Source: Gambelia wislizenii (Eukaryota > Chordata > Lepidosauria > Squamata > Crotaphytidae). From it: DNA of 64,000 nt. The first letter of the stretch is position 1. Every line of letters begins with the position of its first letter. The notes under the pieces were generated by a model, which saw only the letters and a list, made by a program, of their open reading frames with translations, was not told where the DNA came from and searched no databases. Both the position numbers and the translations under genes were made by a program. This document shows, in pieces, positions 11,691-23,237 of the stretch. Location of the stretch: assembly GCA_030847615.1 (NCBI GenBank), contig JAUMIR010000002.1:193919809-193983808 (forward strand), given 5' to 3'.

Positions 11691-12902
11691 CTTGACATTT
11701 AAAATAACCCCCTTTGTTTTTTTTTTTTGTTTTTGTTACACAAAATGTAATGAAATAGTGTCAGTCTATCCTCTCTCCTTGTTCCTTCCCTTTTACTTCC
11801 ACCTCTTCCCTCTTCTGTGCACCCTTTCTGGATCTGTGTCTCAATAGCAAAGATTTTAGTAAAAACATTGAAGAGAAAAAAAGAATATGTAGATAGAAGT
11901 GTGAGAATGATACTGCAATCAGAAGACTTCTATTAAGAGGAAATGTCCAATTGGCTTGATAAATGGCTCAGTAATCGTGTTGTCATAATAATTATTTTTG
12001 TTCATAGTCACTTACAATATTTTCTGACTTAAAATAACTCTGTCATACTCTGCTTCTAAGAAATATATTAAAGTGCATTTGTTCGCTCATTAAAATGGTA
12101 TGATCAGATCTTTGTGCAAACATCTCAGAATGATTCTGGTCATCTGTGATTGTTGGGGCTAGGACCAGCCTAGCCTTCTGAGGAAGGGAGTTCCAGAGGG
12201 TGGGATCAGCCAAGCATTACTATTTACTGGTCTGTGATGTGTCTAATGTTTTAGATGTTATTAAATCAAAATATTCAAGAGGCTTTATTTTGGACATCTC
12301 ATTTTGCATCTCTGTCACTTTCTTGAAATCAGGTGGAACTGTGTCTGATGATGAGTAACAGGTTTCGTTCTGGTAACTCAGTGTTCAAGGGAGGCACTGC
12401 ATCAGAATTATACAAATTAAACTAGTATTGTTTGGCTGGTTATTTATACAGAATTCTTAATGTACAAAGGCTAAATCCAATTATTAATCTCAAGGAGAGT
12501 AGACCCATTTTAATTAGTGGAAACTTGGCAAGTCAACATTTAGGTAAGTTTTATTGGTTCAGTAAGTCTACTCTAGTTGGAACTAAGAAATGGCATTAGG
12601 ATAATGTCCTTTCCAACACCTTTTGGCTTTGTCCTTCCTGCACCTTGTGACATGATAGGTCACTGCTGTCCCCATTTTACAAATTGGAGAGCTGAGTCAG
12701 TGACTTGCCTGGAATCATCCAGCAAGTCCATATCCGAGCTGGATCCAACCTCTGGTTGGATGAAGGGACTTTTATTTTTATGATATGGAACCTAACCCCG
12801 TTATATTAGAGAGAGATGCTGTATATTTTATAGATGTCAACTCAAGAAAATGTATTTTTGGCAATATGGTCAGCATGTTGATATCTTTTGTATTCCCCTC
12901 CC

Positions 12903-12958
12903 TGTTTTTTCCTTTTTCCTTTTCCTTTTTCTGTTTTTGTTTCTTTTTTCTTTTCCTG
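12903..12958. repeat. Pyrimidine tract, TTTTCC units
   Basis: Irregular repeats of TTTTTCC/TTTTCC type on the + strand. Confidence 0.8.
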
Positions 12959-13003
12959 GTAACCATACTTTAAGAATTCAAAAAAGGTTATTTTTTTTTC
13001 ATG

Positions 13004-13203
13004 TGTGTTTTGTGCCTTCAAGTTGTTTTCTGACTTATGGTAACCCTAAAGTGAACTTATCATGGAGTATTCTTGGCAAGATTTGTTCAGAGAGGGTTGC
13101 TGAAAGAGTATCATCCAGTGGGTTTCCCCGACAGAGCAGGAATTTGATTGCTAGTCTCCAGAGTCATAGTCCAACACTCATACCACTACACCATGCTGGC
13201 TCT
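13004..13203 (-). mobile_element. tRNA-headed SINE, minus strand
   Basis: It begins with the tail complement GTGCCTTCAAGTTGTTTTC and ends with the head complement CACTACACCATGCTGGCTCT. Confidence 0.85.
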
Positions 13204-14083
13204 TATGAACTTCTTTAAAGATCCAAGCAGTACCCAGCATATTTCTTAAAATCTGTCAAATCAGTGAGTCGTGTTTTGAGTTGTGTGTGTATGTTTCTGG
13301 CACAAAATAATACTATTCATTGGATACCACACACCCCTTATGGTGCTATGGTGTTAGTTTATTCCCTTGCAACTAACTTTCTTGTCCTCTGGCAAAAACA
13401 TGGACGAAGAATGTCTCCATGTAATTGCACTTAAGCCTTCTGGCTACAGAATGATGCAAACAGGTGCAGCAGCCTGGATTGACTTTCTGAGGGAACCATG
13501 TTGTGGCTTGTTGAGTGAAACCTCTCCAATAGGCAGGGATTTCCACTGCATTCCTTGAGGCAAGAATGAGATGGGAGTGGAGTTAAGCTTTTACAGTTTC
13601 TGAAAATGAACTCCACCACTTTCCATTCACATAATCTACCTTTGTCTTAAAAAAAAAAGCTTTGGAGTAGATTCCACTGTTGGCTTGGCTCCCACATAGT
13701 GGGACATATTTGGAAAAAAAGTGGTTGTTTGCTGTTGACTGGGGTAGTGAGGAAGAGCATGCTGGTAACAGGAAGATAGAAGGGTGAACCTGTGTCAGTA
13801 CAAAAATATTGCAAGGTGTATGTATGTTGGATCAGTGCTACTCAAAGTAGTGGGTCAAGAATTCCATGAGACATCAGCTGCTGGTCCCTAGTGAGTTTTC
13901 AAGAGAGAAAGAAACAATTGCAGATAATGGGAACAAATATGGTACTGATCCCTGGCACATTGGGTGGGAAATTGCTGGGCCCCCACATCAGATAGCTTGA
14001 AATGCTCTGTTTTAGATCATATCCACAGAGTAAATTGTGGTTTTGTTGACTGGCTTCTCTGAGACCATAGCAGAACTTGGAAA

Positions 14084-14116
<33 letters not shown>

Positions 14117-16082
14117 GGACTACAGCTTCCAGAATCCTCCACACAGCATGGACACTGGGCATGCTGGCTGGGGGATTCCAGGAGCTGTAAGCAAGATATA
14201 CCAGGCTTTGCCAGGCTTTGGGGAGTAGTGATGTGGTGCTGAGAATCCTCTGTAACATAGCCAGGAGGGAGATGGAGTTGTGTCTCAGCTGTAACACTTC
14301 AGGCTGGGACTGGCATAATGGAATCCGTCACCTTCCAAAAAATACCCCTGACACCATAAAACAAGGTGTTAAAGAAAACAAAATGCTGCCTAGCCTTTTT
14401 CCTGGTATGCTAGTTGTTCGTGTGGAGAATTAGGCCTCCATTGTATATAATTTGGTACAGTGCTCCAAAGCGAGGCAGCTGGGGCTTTTAGGTCCTTGAA
14501 CAGAAAGAGTTGGCCAGGTGCCATGAACTGAAATGTCTTGGAAATGGAAGCATGTGTTTAGCTCAGTTATCAATTCTCGTTCACAAAAAGTTTGCCAGCT
14601 TCCCATATGTTTTATCCTTTGTTGTGAGAGAGATGCTTTATGTACAAATGTATGAATGAAGCCCTGTGGAAGCATAAATGCACACTCCGACATCAAACTC
14701 CCCTCAGGCAAAACTGTAGTGATGGCTACAACAGCCCCACTCACAAAACTACTTGGTGCTTTTTGAATACTTTCCAATCATTAGGTAACTATTTACAACT
14801 CTAAGCAGGCAGGCCAGTGTTGTTATACAGGGCTAACCAGGCCACCTGGTAAGTTAGTGGCTGAGGGAAGAGGTGAACTAGCAATATGGCAGGTCAGGGT
14901 TCTACCCAGTATGATATACTACTGCCACCTTTAACTTTCTAAAGCCTTGAGAAACTCCCTAGCGCATGTCCCTCCACATCTTAAGTATGGCTTAAGAAAT
15001 GGGACTGGTACTTCACACCATCCCAAACTATTTCTGTTGCTCTTATCCATTACACCAAACCTTACAAATATACTGGGGCCACCCAAGCCTCCAGGTTTGC
15101 TGTCTCTTCCCCACAGCTTCATACCCCAGTTTCTGGGCTCTCAAAGACTTTGGGCTCAAGTGTCATCACACAGAGTGGGCTGCAATGTTCCGTGAATGCT
15201 TGCTGTTAAAAATGGGAGGGCATGGACTGTACTTTTCTGGTTTTTCCACCTCCCAGTGCTCTTTCTTTTTTTTGAAGTAGCAAGGCTTTTGTTCTTCCTG
15301 GGCAGCGGTTGATCTTTTGGATTGTCAATGAGTCATGTTTGCTTTCCTCCCACAAGCCTAGTCACTCAGGGATAGAATCCCCCCCCCCCTTAAAAAAAAA
15401 TCCACCTGGCATTGTGAAAATCACAGTGGTTTGACATGGAGAGCCAGGATAAGGCTTTCCATTGTTATGGAAACCAGCCAAGGTATGCCAATAATGCTGC
15501 AACATGGCAAAGGCTTTTCAGACATCTGCTGGACTGATGCTGACCCTGCTCTGATAAACCACCACATGATCTGTTTTTGGCCCATCTCTCCCTCTCTCTC
15601 TCTTTGTCCCCTGTCTTCTAAAGGTTTCTGCTGCTGCAGTGTAGCAGAGATTGTAGCTGATATATCTAGTCTGCTTTGTTTTCTGTCTTGGCCACGGAAA
15701 CTAAAACTGTCTTCCCTGACTCCCCAACAGGATTTGTAAAAGGAAACTTTCCACCCTGGTTTTTCTTTTTCCTTTTGGTGTTGAATAGCTGGTCCCTTTT
15801 TAAGCCTGTGGGCAAATGGTATAATATTATGTGCTTTTCTTTCTGTGTGTGTGTATGAGAGAGATGCAGCTTTGAAGACTTTCTGCCACCAGAGTTCACC
15901 AGCCCCATTGAGTTTTTGAAGGATAGAGCCAAGAAAAATTGCTTTCGCTTGATGTTTAAAGTTTATAAATACAGGTATTCCAGTGGCTGCAAACCCTTGG
16001 CGAGAATGAGCCAAGGAAACTTAGGAAGCAGAGTTGCCTAAAGAACTAAAATACAACCTAGTTTCAAGGTATTAACAAAATT
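13204..16082. other. No gene recognised
   Basis: Contains (GT)n at 14085 and a repeat fragment at 14116-14190 (TTGGACTACAGCTTCCAGAA). The 197-codon minus-strand frame at 15421-16014 has no recognisable domain and overlaps simple repeats. Confidence 0.55.
14085..14115. repeat. (GT)n microsatellite
   Basis: About 15 GT units. Confidence 0.95.
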
Positions 16083-16444
16083 AACCCAGAGGGCCTTCTC
16101 TTCTATGGCTCCCAGACTTTGGAATGGCCTGCTGGATGAGATCTGTCTTATCACTACTCTTGACAGCTTCAAGAAAGCGCTAAAGACAGATCTCTTCCAG
16201 TAGGCCTTCCCGGAATAACTTCCCGGCTCAAGTGGAGTTGATTGCTTACCTGCCTCCCTGCTGCTATTGCCATTTTTTTGTATATTGTATTGTATTTTAT
16301 CTTTGTTTTAATTCTCTATTAGTTTAATTTAGTTTTAAGGGGCGGGAGGGTTAGGATTGGGAAGGATTGTTTTAACTTGCTGCTGTTTTAATCCTGTTGT
16401 ATGCCGCCCCGGTTGCTGAGCAGAGAGGTGGGTTAAAAATAAAA

Positions 16445-16482
<38 letters not shown>

Positions 16483-16484
16483 GA
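16083..16484 (+). mobile_element. L2-like LINE 3' end with (ATT)n tail
   Basis: One frame reads RAFSSMAPRLWNGLLDE then SFKKALKTDLFQ and a stop, the usual C-terminal end of L2/CR1-type ORF2. The 3'UTR follows, with GCCGCCCCGGTTGCTGAGC and an (ATT)n tail at 16446-16481. Confidence 0.8.
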
Positions 16485-17369
16485 CCTTGTTTTTAAATTC
16501 CAGATGTAATACTCCTTCCTGGTTTGTCAATGCTGTAACTAAATAATACCCAGAAACAGAAACATCTACAGTTGTTTGTAAACAGCCTCTTGAGTGATGG
16601 AATGTACTTTTTACAGTGGACATTGTACAGAGTCCCAGCTGGACCCATACTGTAAAATGCCGCCTCGCTAGCCAGAGTGGTGAGAGTTGTAGTCTAATGC
16701 ATCAAGTGGGTGCCAAGCTGGGGAGGATGGACAATCTCGGTTTCCAGGGCCAACCTTCTTGCGAGGCAGTGTGGATTAACTCGGTCAGACTGAATATTAT
16801 GGATCCCAGTAAAGGCAGCAGCAAATCGTTAAGGAACTTACAGATGGTGATGAGTTTGTGCATGGGTTATGTTGGAAACATCTAGAGTCACCTCTAGGAA
16901 TCCAAATTACTGGAACTGGTTCATCATCTACACAAGTAGATGGTAGGGATTTATGCTGTACTCCCAACCCTATGCCTTCTTTCCTAGGGTAAGTCCCATT
17001 GAATGGAGTGGAACTTACTTTTGAGTGGATACATAAAGAATTGTACAATAAGACATATAAACAATGTTAACTTTAATGGTTTCGGGCTGCCATAACTAGC
17101 ACTGCAGGCTGCATCAACTTCACAGTCTACCCTTTTGACATTTGTTTTTTATATAGTCTCTGTTCTAAGAAAGGTTATAGCCAAGGACAATAGAGGGGGG
17201 AAAGCCAGGATGCACCTGCCTCCATTTTTATTTGCAGAAGACACACAAAAAAAGACCCTTGTGTACACATTTGAACTGAAATGCTGTGACAGCATCTTGA
17301 ACCAGCTTCCAATGTTGCTTTTCCTGCCGCATTATGATGAATACTGTTAGATATTGTTTAAATACAATA
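16485..17369. other. No gene recognised
   Basis: CATTATGATGAATACTGTTA at 17332 resembles 25957, so a short repeat is likely there. Confidence 0.55.
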
Positions 17370-17678
17370 AGACTCCTGTATCCACAGGAACAGTACCCAC
17401 GATTTCACTTACCCACATAAAAAAATATGTTCTCTCTAGGCATTTTCTAGGTCATCCACTGTGATTCTATGGTCACCTTCTGGTGGAAGTTGACCATAGA
17501 GTTGCACTGGAGGACTTCCAAATGCCTAGTGAGGTGTCCTCTCTAGACATTTGGAGGTCTTCCAGTGCAACTCTATCATATGCTTCCACCAGAAATATAG
17601 GGATCACTACTGTGCATGATTTTCACTATCTACAGTAAGTCTGGGAACATATCCCCTGTAGATATGGGGGTTGTACTG
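17370..17678. mobile_element. TA-flanked MITE with long internal hairpin
   Basis: Ends read AGACTCCTGTATCCACAGG and GATATGGGGGTTGTACTG, with TA on both sides. The middle folds back on itself (17480-17592). Same family as 5482-5745. Confidence 0.72.
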
Positions 17679-18323
17679 TATTATTATTGTATTGTATCAT
17701 TATCAATTGCTGTATTATTCACAGTCTACAAGGTGTTATCCACTGGAGTTTTGGACCATCCATGATTCAGATTCTGTCCAAGAATCAGTTCTAAAAAAAT
17801 CTTGTGAAACTTTAAGATTCAAACTGACAAATTAGAACATAATATGCCAGACATAACTGTGGCTTAGAAAAAAGAAAATTTGAATGATAAATATGGCAAT
17901 CCCGGGTGATAGCAGAATCAAAGTCAAAGAGAGAGAACAGATTATAAAATATCGAGACCTACAAATCTTAATCCAATGCCTCTGGGAAAATACTACCACT
18001 GCAACTAGTACTACTGTTACTACTATCCTTTGTTTCCCTCACTTCCTGTCACGAGCTCAAAGCAACATGGTTAATCCCCCCCCCCAATTTTCCTTACAGC
18101 ACCCCTGTGTGGTAGATTAGGCTGAGGTACAGTGATTGCTCCTAGGTCATCCAGTAAGCTTCATGGGTAACTGGGAAATTTAAACCAGGGTCTCACCTTT
18201 CATTCTTAGTTGGACATGTTAAGTTTTCTACTCAATGGGGCGAACTTGGAACAGCCACTCTCTCTCAGCCTGAACTACTATGCAGGGTTAAGTGGAGTCT
18301 CCAACTAAGAGGGCCATGTATGC
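17679..18323. other. No gene recognised; left flank of DIRS
   Basis: A MIR/CORE-like piece at about 18095-18195 (GTGGTAGATTAGGCTGAGG) with decayed wording. Confidence 0.55.
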
Positions 18324-18473
18324 CATTCTCTGAGGGAGGGGTGATGCGGTTCCTTTACATCTGGGTTTCGTCAGTCACCGCCCAGGTGTAGCAGGAAGTT
18401 ACATCAAGCCTCTTCATATTCAAATTTCTTTGTCTTCATCTCCTCCATCCTGGAGCCACGAGGCCAGTTCTAA
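18324..18473 (+). repeat. DIRS left inverted terminal repeat
   Basis: The arm starts CATTCTCTGAGGGAGGGG and runs to about the GGCCAGTTC motif. Its reverse complement is found at the right end of the element with small differences, mainly in the outermost about 40 bp. Confidence 0.9.
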
Positions 18474-18638
18474 CTTCCTGCTTCGCCCAGTAGGTAGCTG
18501 AGAAATCTCCTCCGTCTGGAATTTCTATCTCCACCTTTATTCTTTTTCCTTTCTTGTTCCTTTACCTACCTTTTTCCTTCTCCAGGCATTGCTGCTTTTC
18601 AGCCCTTGCCTTTCTCCTTTTGAATTTCCCGCCTATTT

Positions 18639-18656
18639 AAAAAAAAAAAAAAAAAA
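18639..18656 (+). repeat. A18 tract before DIRS ORF1
   Basis: A homopolymer of about 18 A sits between the left arm and the ORF1 start. Its role is unknown. Confidence 0.9.
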
Positions 18657-18760
18657 ACCTCTCCTCTCTCCGTGCGGCTGCTCAGTCGGCTCCAGCCTGC
18701 TCCTCCTCTCTCTCTTCCCCCCTCCCACCTCTCTCCTTACTGTTTCTTCGCACCGAGGCC

Positions 18761-21349
18761 ATGCAGGCCCAGGAGATTCTCCAGCAGGCGGGGAAGGACT
18801 CCGGAGTGGCCGGGGATGCGGTTCTCGACCGCGGCCACTCCGAGGACGCGGAGAGCGCTGCTGAGGGAGCCGCGGTCGCCATTGCTGCCGCTGCCGGCTC
18901 CCATGTGGGCGTCCCTCAGAGGGACGCGGCCCGGAAGGCACACCAGGCCATTGTGACTGGCAAAGCCTCCGATGGCCAAGCGGCAGCCAAGCCACGGAAG
19001 AGGCCAGCACAGCCCAGGAAGAAGCTGGCCTCCGATGCCTCCGGCGGGACCGCGATGGAACCTCCGGCCCTATGGAGTGCTTGGCATGCGCCAGGTGCCT
19101 GCTGCCAGGACTGGCCAGGGGCAGGAGCCCCTCGGAAGGTACAAGGGGCCCTTGGGGGGAGCGGGGACGAACTGCCCCTTCCCCCACGCATCGTGCCCTC
19201 CCTGCTTTTGGGGACGGCACGTATTCTACCCCCCTGGAGGCCAAACGGAGCGCGGGAGGGGGAAGGGGAGAGCGAGGACTCGCGCTCCCATGCGGAGCCC
19301 TCACCATCCACCGGGCCCCAAGCAACCGCTGCAGCTGCCTCGGGGGAGGGGGGCACACCGCATGGGGAACCCCAGTCGCTGTCTGACCGCACTCCAGGAA
19401 GCAGCCAGGCCCTACCCCAACCGAGCCAACCACCACAAAGCCTGGGCATGGAGGAGCAGGCCTTACAGGCCCCAACTCCTCAAGCACCCCCCCCACAGGC
19501 CCTGGCCTCCCAACCTCCACTCCTCCCGACCTTGCCTGCCCAGGTGCCACCCCAGCAACACCAGCTGCCCTTGGTGCTCCAACCAATGCCTCAGCAGGCA
19601 GTACCTATCCAGGCGCAGCAACCGTTGGTTTACCAGGCCCTGCCACCACAGGGGCCGGTGAACCAGACCCTGGGCTTGGGTAACCAAAATCAGGTTTTCC
19701 TCCCACCAGTGGTCCAGCCTCAGCCTATGCAGGCGGTGGGTTTTCAGGCACAGCCCTACCAGGCCCCAGTCCTTCAGGCCCCGCCTCTCCAGGCCCCCAC
19801 GGGCCACACCAGCCAAAACCACCATGGCATCCCAGTGTTTTACGATCACTCTAGTGGGGAAGAGTCCGACATCGAGTGGTTGGCCGCTCAACCACCCAAG
19901 GCCAGGGGAGCTAGACCCACACAGCGGGGGGATCGTAGAAAGCGTAAGGGCGCCATTAAGGCAGCCCTACAGCTACTCTCAAAGGCATTGCTCTCAGACG
20001 AGGATTCATCAGAAGAGCCTGGCACGAGCGCCTCAACCTCGGGGGTTCCCCCTAAGGACCAGGCGAACAACGCGCAGTCCCAGCAGCCAGCAGGACCGGG
20101 CAAGGCGAAAGCTAAGTCCGCGTCCAAGGGCCCTAGGGACCCATTAAGAGGCACAGATGTCCTGGCCAAGAAGAGGAAGGATCCTCCCTCCACCCACTCC
20201 TCTGCAGAGTCCCTACCTCCCTCGGATGAGGAACGCGCCCTCACCGACGCCGTCAGGGCGTCAGGGACTCACGACGATGTAATCCTAACCGACAAAGAAG
20301 AAGGAGAAATCTCTGATTCCGAGTTTGCAGACCAGGACCACTCGGATCGCCTTTTCCAAGGAGAGTGGTATGTTCCTCTCCTTACTAGGGTGATGGCAAC
20401 ACTAGAAATTACTCCTACAGACACAGACCAAGTCCCATCGACATCGTCGTCCAACGAGAAGGTCGCTGCAGTGATGCGTACCTCACGCCCAAAGAAGCCG
20501 GAGCTACCCTTCCCAGAGGCCTTCTGGTCCCTGGTAACCGACGAATGGGAAAAACCTTCAATGGGAAGGCGGGGCACTACCGTGGCTCAAAAATATTACA
20601 ACACCACTCAACGCTTTCTGGACCTCCTAAAGCCCCCAGTGGTCGACAATCCTGTCGCGTCCCTCGTCTCAAATTGTCTGGCTCCTAAGGAAGGAGAGGG
20701 CTCTCTCCGGGACCCAGACGAAAAAAGAACCGACGCAGCCATCAAGAAGGCCCACGACTCCGCGGCATGCGGGGTCAGATCCACGCTGGCAATATCGCTT
20801 TTTTCCAGAGCGGCGATAGTGTGGCTGCAAGAGCTCATGGAGATCCAGGAGCTCGATCCAAACGTGCTGCACAAGTCTCTGCTTAGATTCCTGCGTACCT
20901 TCTTCTTCATAGCCGACGCGGCACAGGACGCCATGATTTTTTCCGCCCGTGCGATCGGGGCCCTCACGCTGGCCAGGAGATCAGTCTGGCTAAAGCACTG
21001 GCAGGTGGATACTCCTACCAGGGCAGCATTGGCCTCAGCGGCCTTTAAGGGCCTTAAACTGTTTGGGGAAGAGGCCCTAAAAGGTATCCTAGTCGAGACA
21101 AAGGACAAAAAGTTGGCCATGCCCTCCACACTCAAGAAGCCAGACAAGAAGAGCGGCAGACGACCCTTTCAGACTTCTCGTCCCTTTCGTTCCTTTCGGG
21201 GATTCGGGAAGCAGCGAAACTACAACTCCTTTCGCCCACCATGGGTTAAGCCAAACTACGTCATCAGACAGAACACTGGACCGCAGCCCAACAATAGCAG
21301 AAGGGGAGGCTCCAACGCCCAGCGTGGAGGCTCGCGACAACAATCCTGA
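18761..21349 (+). CDS. DIRS ORF1, gag-like protein (862 aa)
   Basis: This intact ORF starts at an ATG soon after the left arm and an A18 tract. The N-terminal third is acidic and Ala/Gly-rich. A long Q/A/P-rich low-complexity section follows (about residues 225-350, with repeated QAP, QAL and PPQ units), then a Ser/Asp/Glu-rich region (about 360-530). The folded-looking part (about 545-780) is helical. The C-terminus is basic and aromatic (RPFRSFRGFGKQRNYNSF), likely nucleic-acid binding. No CCHC knuckle is visible. The gag-like role is inferred from its position first in a DIRS element. The last 26 nt overlap ORF2. Confidence 0.85.
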   Translation: MQAQEILQQAGKDSGVAGDAVLDRGHSEDAESAAEGAAVAIAAAAGSHVGVPQRDAARKAHQAIVTGKASDGQAAAKPRKRPAQPRKKLASDASGGTAMEPPALWSAWHAPGACCQDWPGAGAPRKVQGALGGSGDELPLPPRIVPSLLLGTARILPPWRPNGAREGEGESEDSRSHAEPSPSTGPQATAAAASGEGGTPHGEPQSLSDRTPGSSQALPQPSQPPQSLGMEEQALQAPTPQAPPPQALASQPPLLPTLPAQVPPQQHQLPLVLQPMPQQAVPIQAQQPLVYQALPPQGPVNQTLGLGNQNQVFLPPVVQPQPMQAVGFQAQPYQAPVLQAPPLQAPTGHTSQNHHGIPVFYDHSSGEESDIEWLAAQPPKARGARPTQRGDRRKRKGAIKAALQLLSKALLSDEDSSEEPGTSASTSGVPPKDQANNAQSQQPAGPGKAKAKSASKGPRDPLRGTDVLAKKRKDPPSTHSSAESLPPSDEERALTDAVRASGTHDDVILTDKEEGEISDSEFADQDHSDRLFQGEWYVPLLTRVMATLEITPTDTDQVPSTSSSNEKVAAVMRTSRPKKPELPFPEAFWSLVTDEWEKPSMGRRGTTVAQKYYNTTQRFLDLLKPPVVDNPVASLVSNCLAPKEGEGSLRDPDEKRTDAAIKKAHDSAACGVRSTLAISLFSRAAIVWLQELMEIQELDPNVLHKSLLRFLRTFFFIADAAQDAMIFSARAIGALTLARRSVWLKHWQVDTPTRAALASAAFKGLKLFGEEALKGILVETKDKKLAMPSTLKKPDKKSGRRPFQTSRPFRSFRGFGKQRNYNSFRPPWVKPNYVIRQNTGPQPNNSRRGGSNAQRGGSRQQS

Positions 21350-23237
21350 CTTGGGGTCGCCCCCAGTGGGCGGCCGCCTCAGTCTGTTCCTCCGGCTTTG
21401 GTCGAACTCGACAACGGACAGGTGGGTCGTCTCAACAATCACCCACGGGTACAAAATCGAGTTCGACTCAAGGCCAAGGGGCAGATTTCTCCCAGCCCCA
21501 ATACCCAAAGACCCAAAGAAGGCGAGAGACCTGACGACAGCCATATCTCACCTAAGACACATAGCAGCCATAGAAGAGGTACCACCCTCTCAGCGCTTCT
21601 TAGGCGTGTACTCCTTCTTCTTCACAGTACCAAAGAAGGATGGCAGCCAGAGGTCCATCCTGGACCTAAAATACACCAACAGACACATCACATACAGAAA
21701 GTTCCGGATGGAGACGCTTACATCCATAAGGGAGGCGCTCCAACCAGGAGACTTTCTAGCCTCACTCGATCTCTCCGATGCATATATGCACATCATGATC
21801 CACGAGGACAGCAGACAATACCTCCGCTTTGCCTTCGGGGATCAACACTTCCAGTTCAGGGCCCTTCCATTTGGTCTGGCCTCAGCACCAAGGGTCTTCA
21901 CCAAGGTCCTGGTCACCCTAATCGCCAACCTGAGGGCACAGGGAATCCACCTGTACCCATATTTGGACGACATCTTACTGCGTGCGTCCTCTCTGAACAA
22001 AGCAGGGAGAGACCTGCAGACCACAATTCATTACCTGCAGGCCCATGGTTTTCTGGTGAACTTCAAAAAGAGCAGCCTGTCTCCTGCCCGCACCATCGTC
22101 CACCTGGGTGTGGAAATAGACACACAACGCTCCAAGATCACCCTGTCCAAGGAGCGACAGGAGGTCCTCCTACGGGAAGTTCGCACCGTTCGTTTACTAA
22201 GGAAGGTTCCACTGTCCCTACTAGCCAGACTCCTCGGCCTTATGATCTCAGCCTTTGGGGTTGTGCCTTGGGCAAGGTTCCACTCCAGACCCCTGCAGAA
22301 CTTCCTGATGCCTTACCAAAAGGAGATCGCATTGAGGAAGTCCCCACTCCTTCTCCTCCCACAGCAGGTGAAGGATTCGCTGGCCTGGTGGTCTCAGATG
22401 AAAACAGTCAGCAAGGGTTCTCCGTTCACAGTACCCCAGGCGATCCTGGTCACCTCCGATGCGAGCCTACGGGGCTGGGGAGCACACTGTCAGGGACAAG
22501 TGACGCAAGGGATTTGGAGCCCACAGGAAAAGACGCACAGCATCAACTGGCTGGAGCTACGAGCGGCTCGCTTGGCCCTGCAACACTTCACCCCAGTCCT
22601 GAGGGGTCAACACGTCATGGTGATGACGGACAACACTACAGCCCGATCGTACATAGCGAAACAAGGAGGTTCGAGATCCCGGTCCCTGCAACAGGAAGCG
22701 GATCTCATCTTCCTCTGGGCCGAACGGACGGTGCAGTCCCTTACGGCTCAGTACCTGCAGGGGGAACGCAATCAACAAGCGGACTACCTGAGCAGATACT
22801 CGGTTCTACCCGGAGAGTGGGAGCTAAACGACGACGTGTTCACTCAGGTCCAGGCCAGGTTCGGCCAGCTGGAGGTGGACATGTTCGCGACAAGGTCAAA
22901 CGCCAAGCTGGACAGGTTCTTCGCCAGGTTCTTTCACCACAACGCCGAAGGCACGGACGCCCTACGATCCCCTTGGCCGGCTGGTCTCCTATACCTGTTT
23001 CCCCCACTTCCCCTCATAGGGAAAGTCTGTCGGAAGATTCGCCAGGAGAAGGCACAAGTGGTCCTGATAGCGCCCCATTGGCCGAGGCGTCCCTGGTTCT
23101 CCGAGTTGATGGACATGAGGCTTCAGAGCCAGTGGTGTCTACCTCAGAGACCCGACCTACTTCATCAGGGTCCGATCCTCCACCCAGATCCAAGCTGGTT
23201 ACAACTGACAGCCTGGAGATTGAGCGGCAAGCCCTAA
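21324..23237 (+). CDS. DIRS ORF2, reverse transcriptase / RNase H with methyltransferase-like C-terminus (637 aa)
   Basis: Reverse transcriptase motifs are LDLSDAYMHI (148-157), ALPFGLASAPRVF (180-192) and the YLDD catalytic box (213-216). RNase H follows, with TSDAS (D379), LELRA (E411), TDNTT (D436) and QQADYLSR (D487). Residues about 515-620, starting VDMFATRSNAKLDRFF, match the region annotated in DIRS1-like elements as a Dam-type adenine methyltransferase-like domain; that assignment is from family knowledge and less certain. The frame is uninterrupted. It overlaps ORF1 by 26 nt and overlaps the recombinase frame for most of its length. It would make element cDNA from its RNA. Confidence 0.93.
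   Translation: MEARDNNPDLGSPPVGGRLSLFLRLWSNSTTDRWVVSTITHGYKIEFDSRPRGRFLPAPIPKDPKKARDLTTAISHLRHIAAIEEVPPSQRFLGVYSFFFTVPKKDGSQRSILDLKYTNRHITYRKFRMETLTSIREALQPGDFLASLDLSDAYMHIMIHEDSRQYLRFAFGDQHFQFRALPFGLASAPRVFTKVLVTLIANLRAQGIHLYPYLDDILLRASSLNKAGRDLQTTIHYLQAHGFLVNFKKSSLSPARTIVHLGVEIDTQRSKITLSKERQEVLLREVRTVRLLRKVPLSLLARLLGLMISAFGVVPWARFHSRPLQNFLMPYQKEIALRKSPLLLLPQQVKDSLAWWSQMKTVSKGSPFTVPQAILVTSDASLRGWGAHCQGQVTQGIWSPQEKTHSINWLELRAARLALQHFTPVLRGQHVMVMTDNTTARSYIAKQGGSRSRSLQQEADLIFLWAERTVQSLTAQYLQGERNQQADYLSRYSVLPGEWELNDDVFTQVQARFGQLEVDMFATRSNAKLDRFFARFFHHNAEGTDALRSPWPAGLLYLFPPLPLIGKVCRKIRQEKAQVVLIAPHWPRRPWFSELMDMRLQSQWCLPQRPDLLHQGPILHPDPSWLQLTAWRLSGKP

Larger units (their letters stand above)
11479..13003. 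other. No gene recognised
   Basis: Contains the (TA)n tract and a MIR-like piece at about 12640-12745 (CCCCATTTTACAAATTGGAG). No coding evidence. Confidence 0.6.

Noticed and set aside
15421..16014. 197-codon minus-strand frame as a gene
   Set aside because: No recognisable domain, no conserved motif, includes simple repeats and lacks splice context.
18700..19500. CpG-rich block that could be a host promoter or CpG island for RHBDF2
   Set aside because: It is the 5' coding part of the DIRS element, inside its terminal repeats, not host sequence.
18633..19586. 317-codon minus-strand open frame with Pro/Arg-rich product
   Set aside because: It is the antisense shadow of the GC-rich DIRS ORF1; no domain, and its composition is explained by the other strand.
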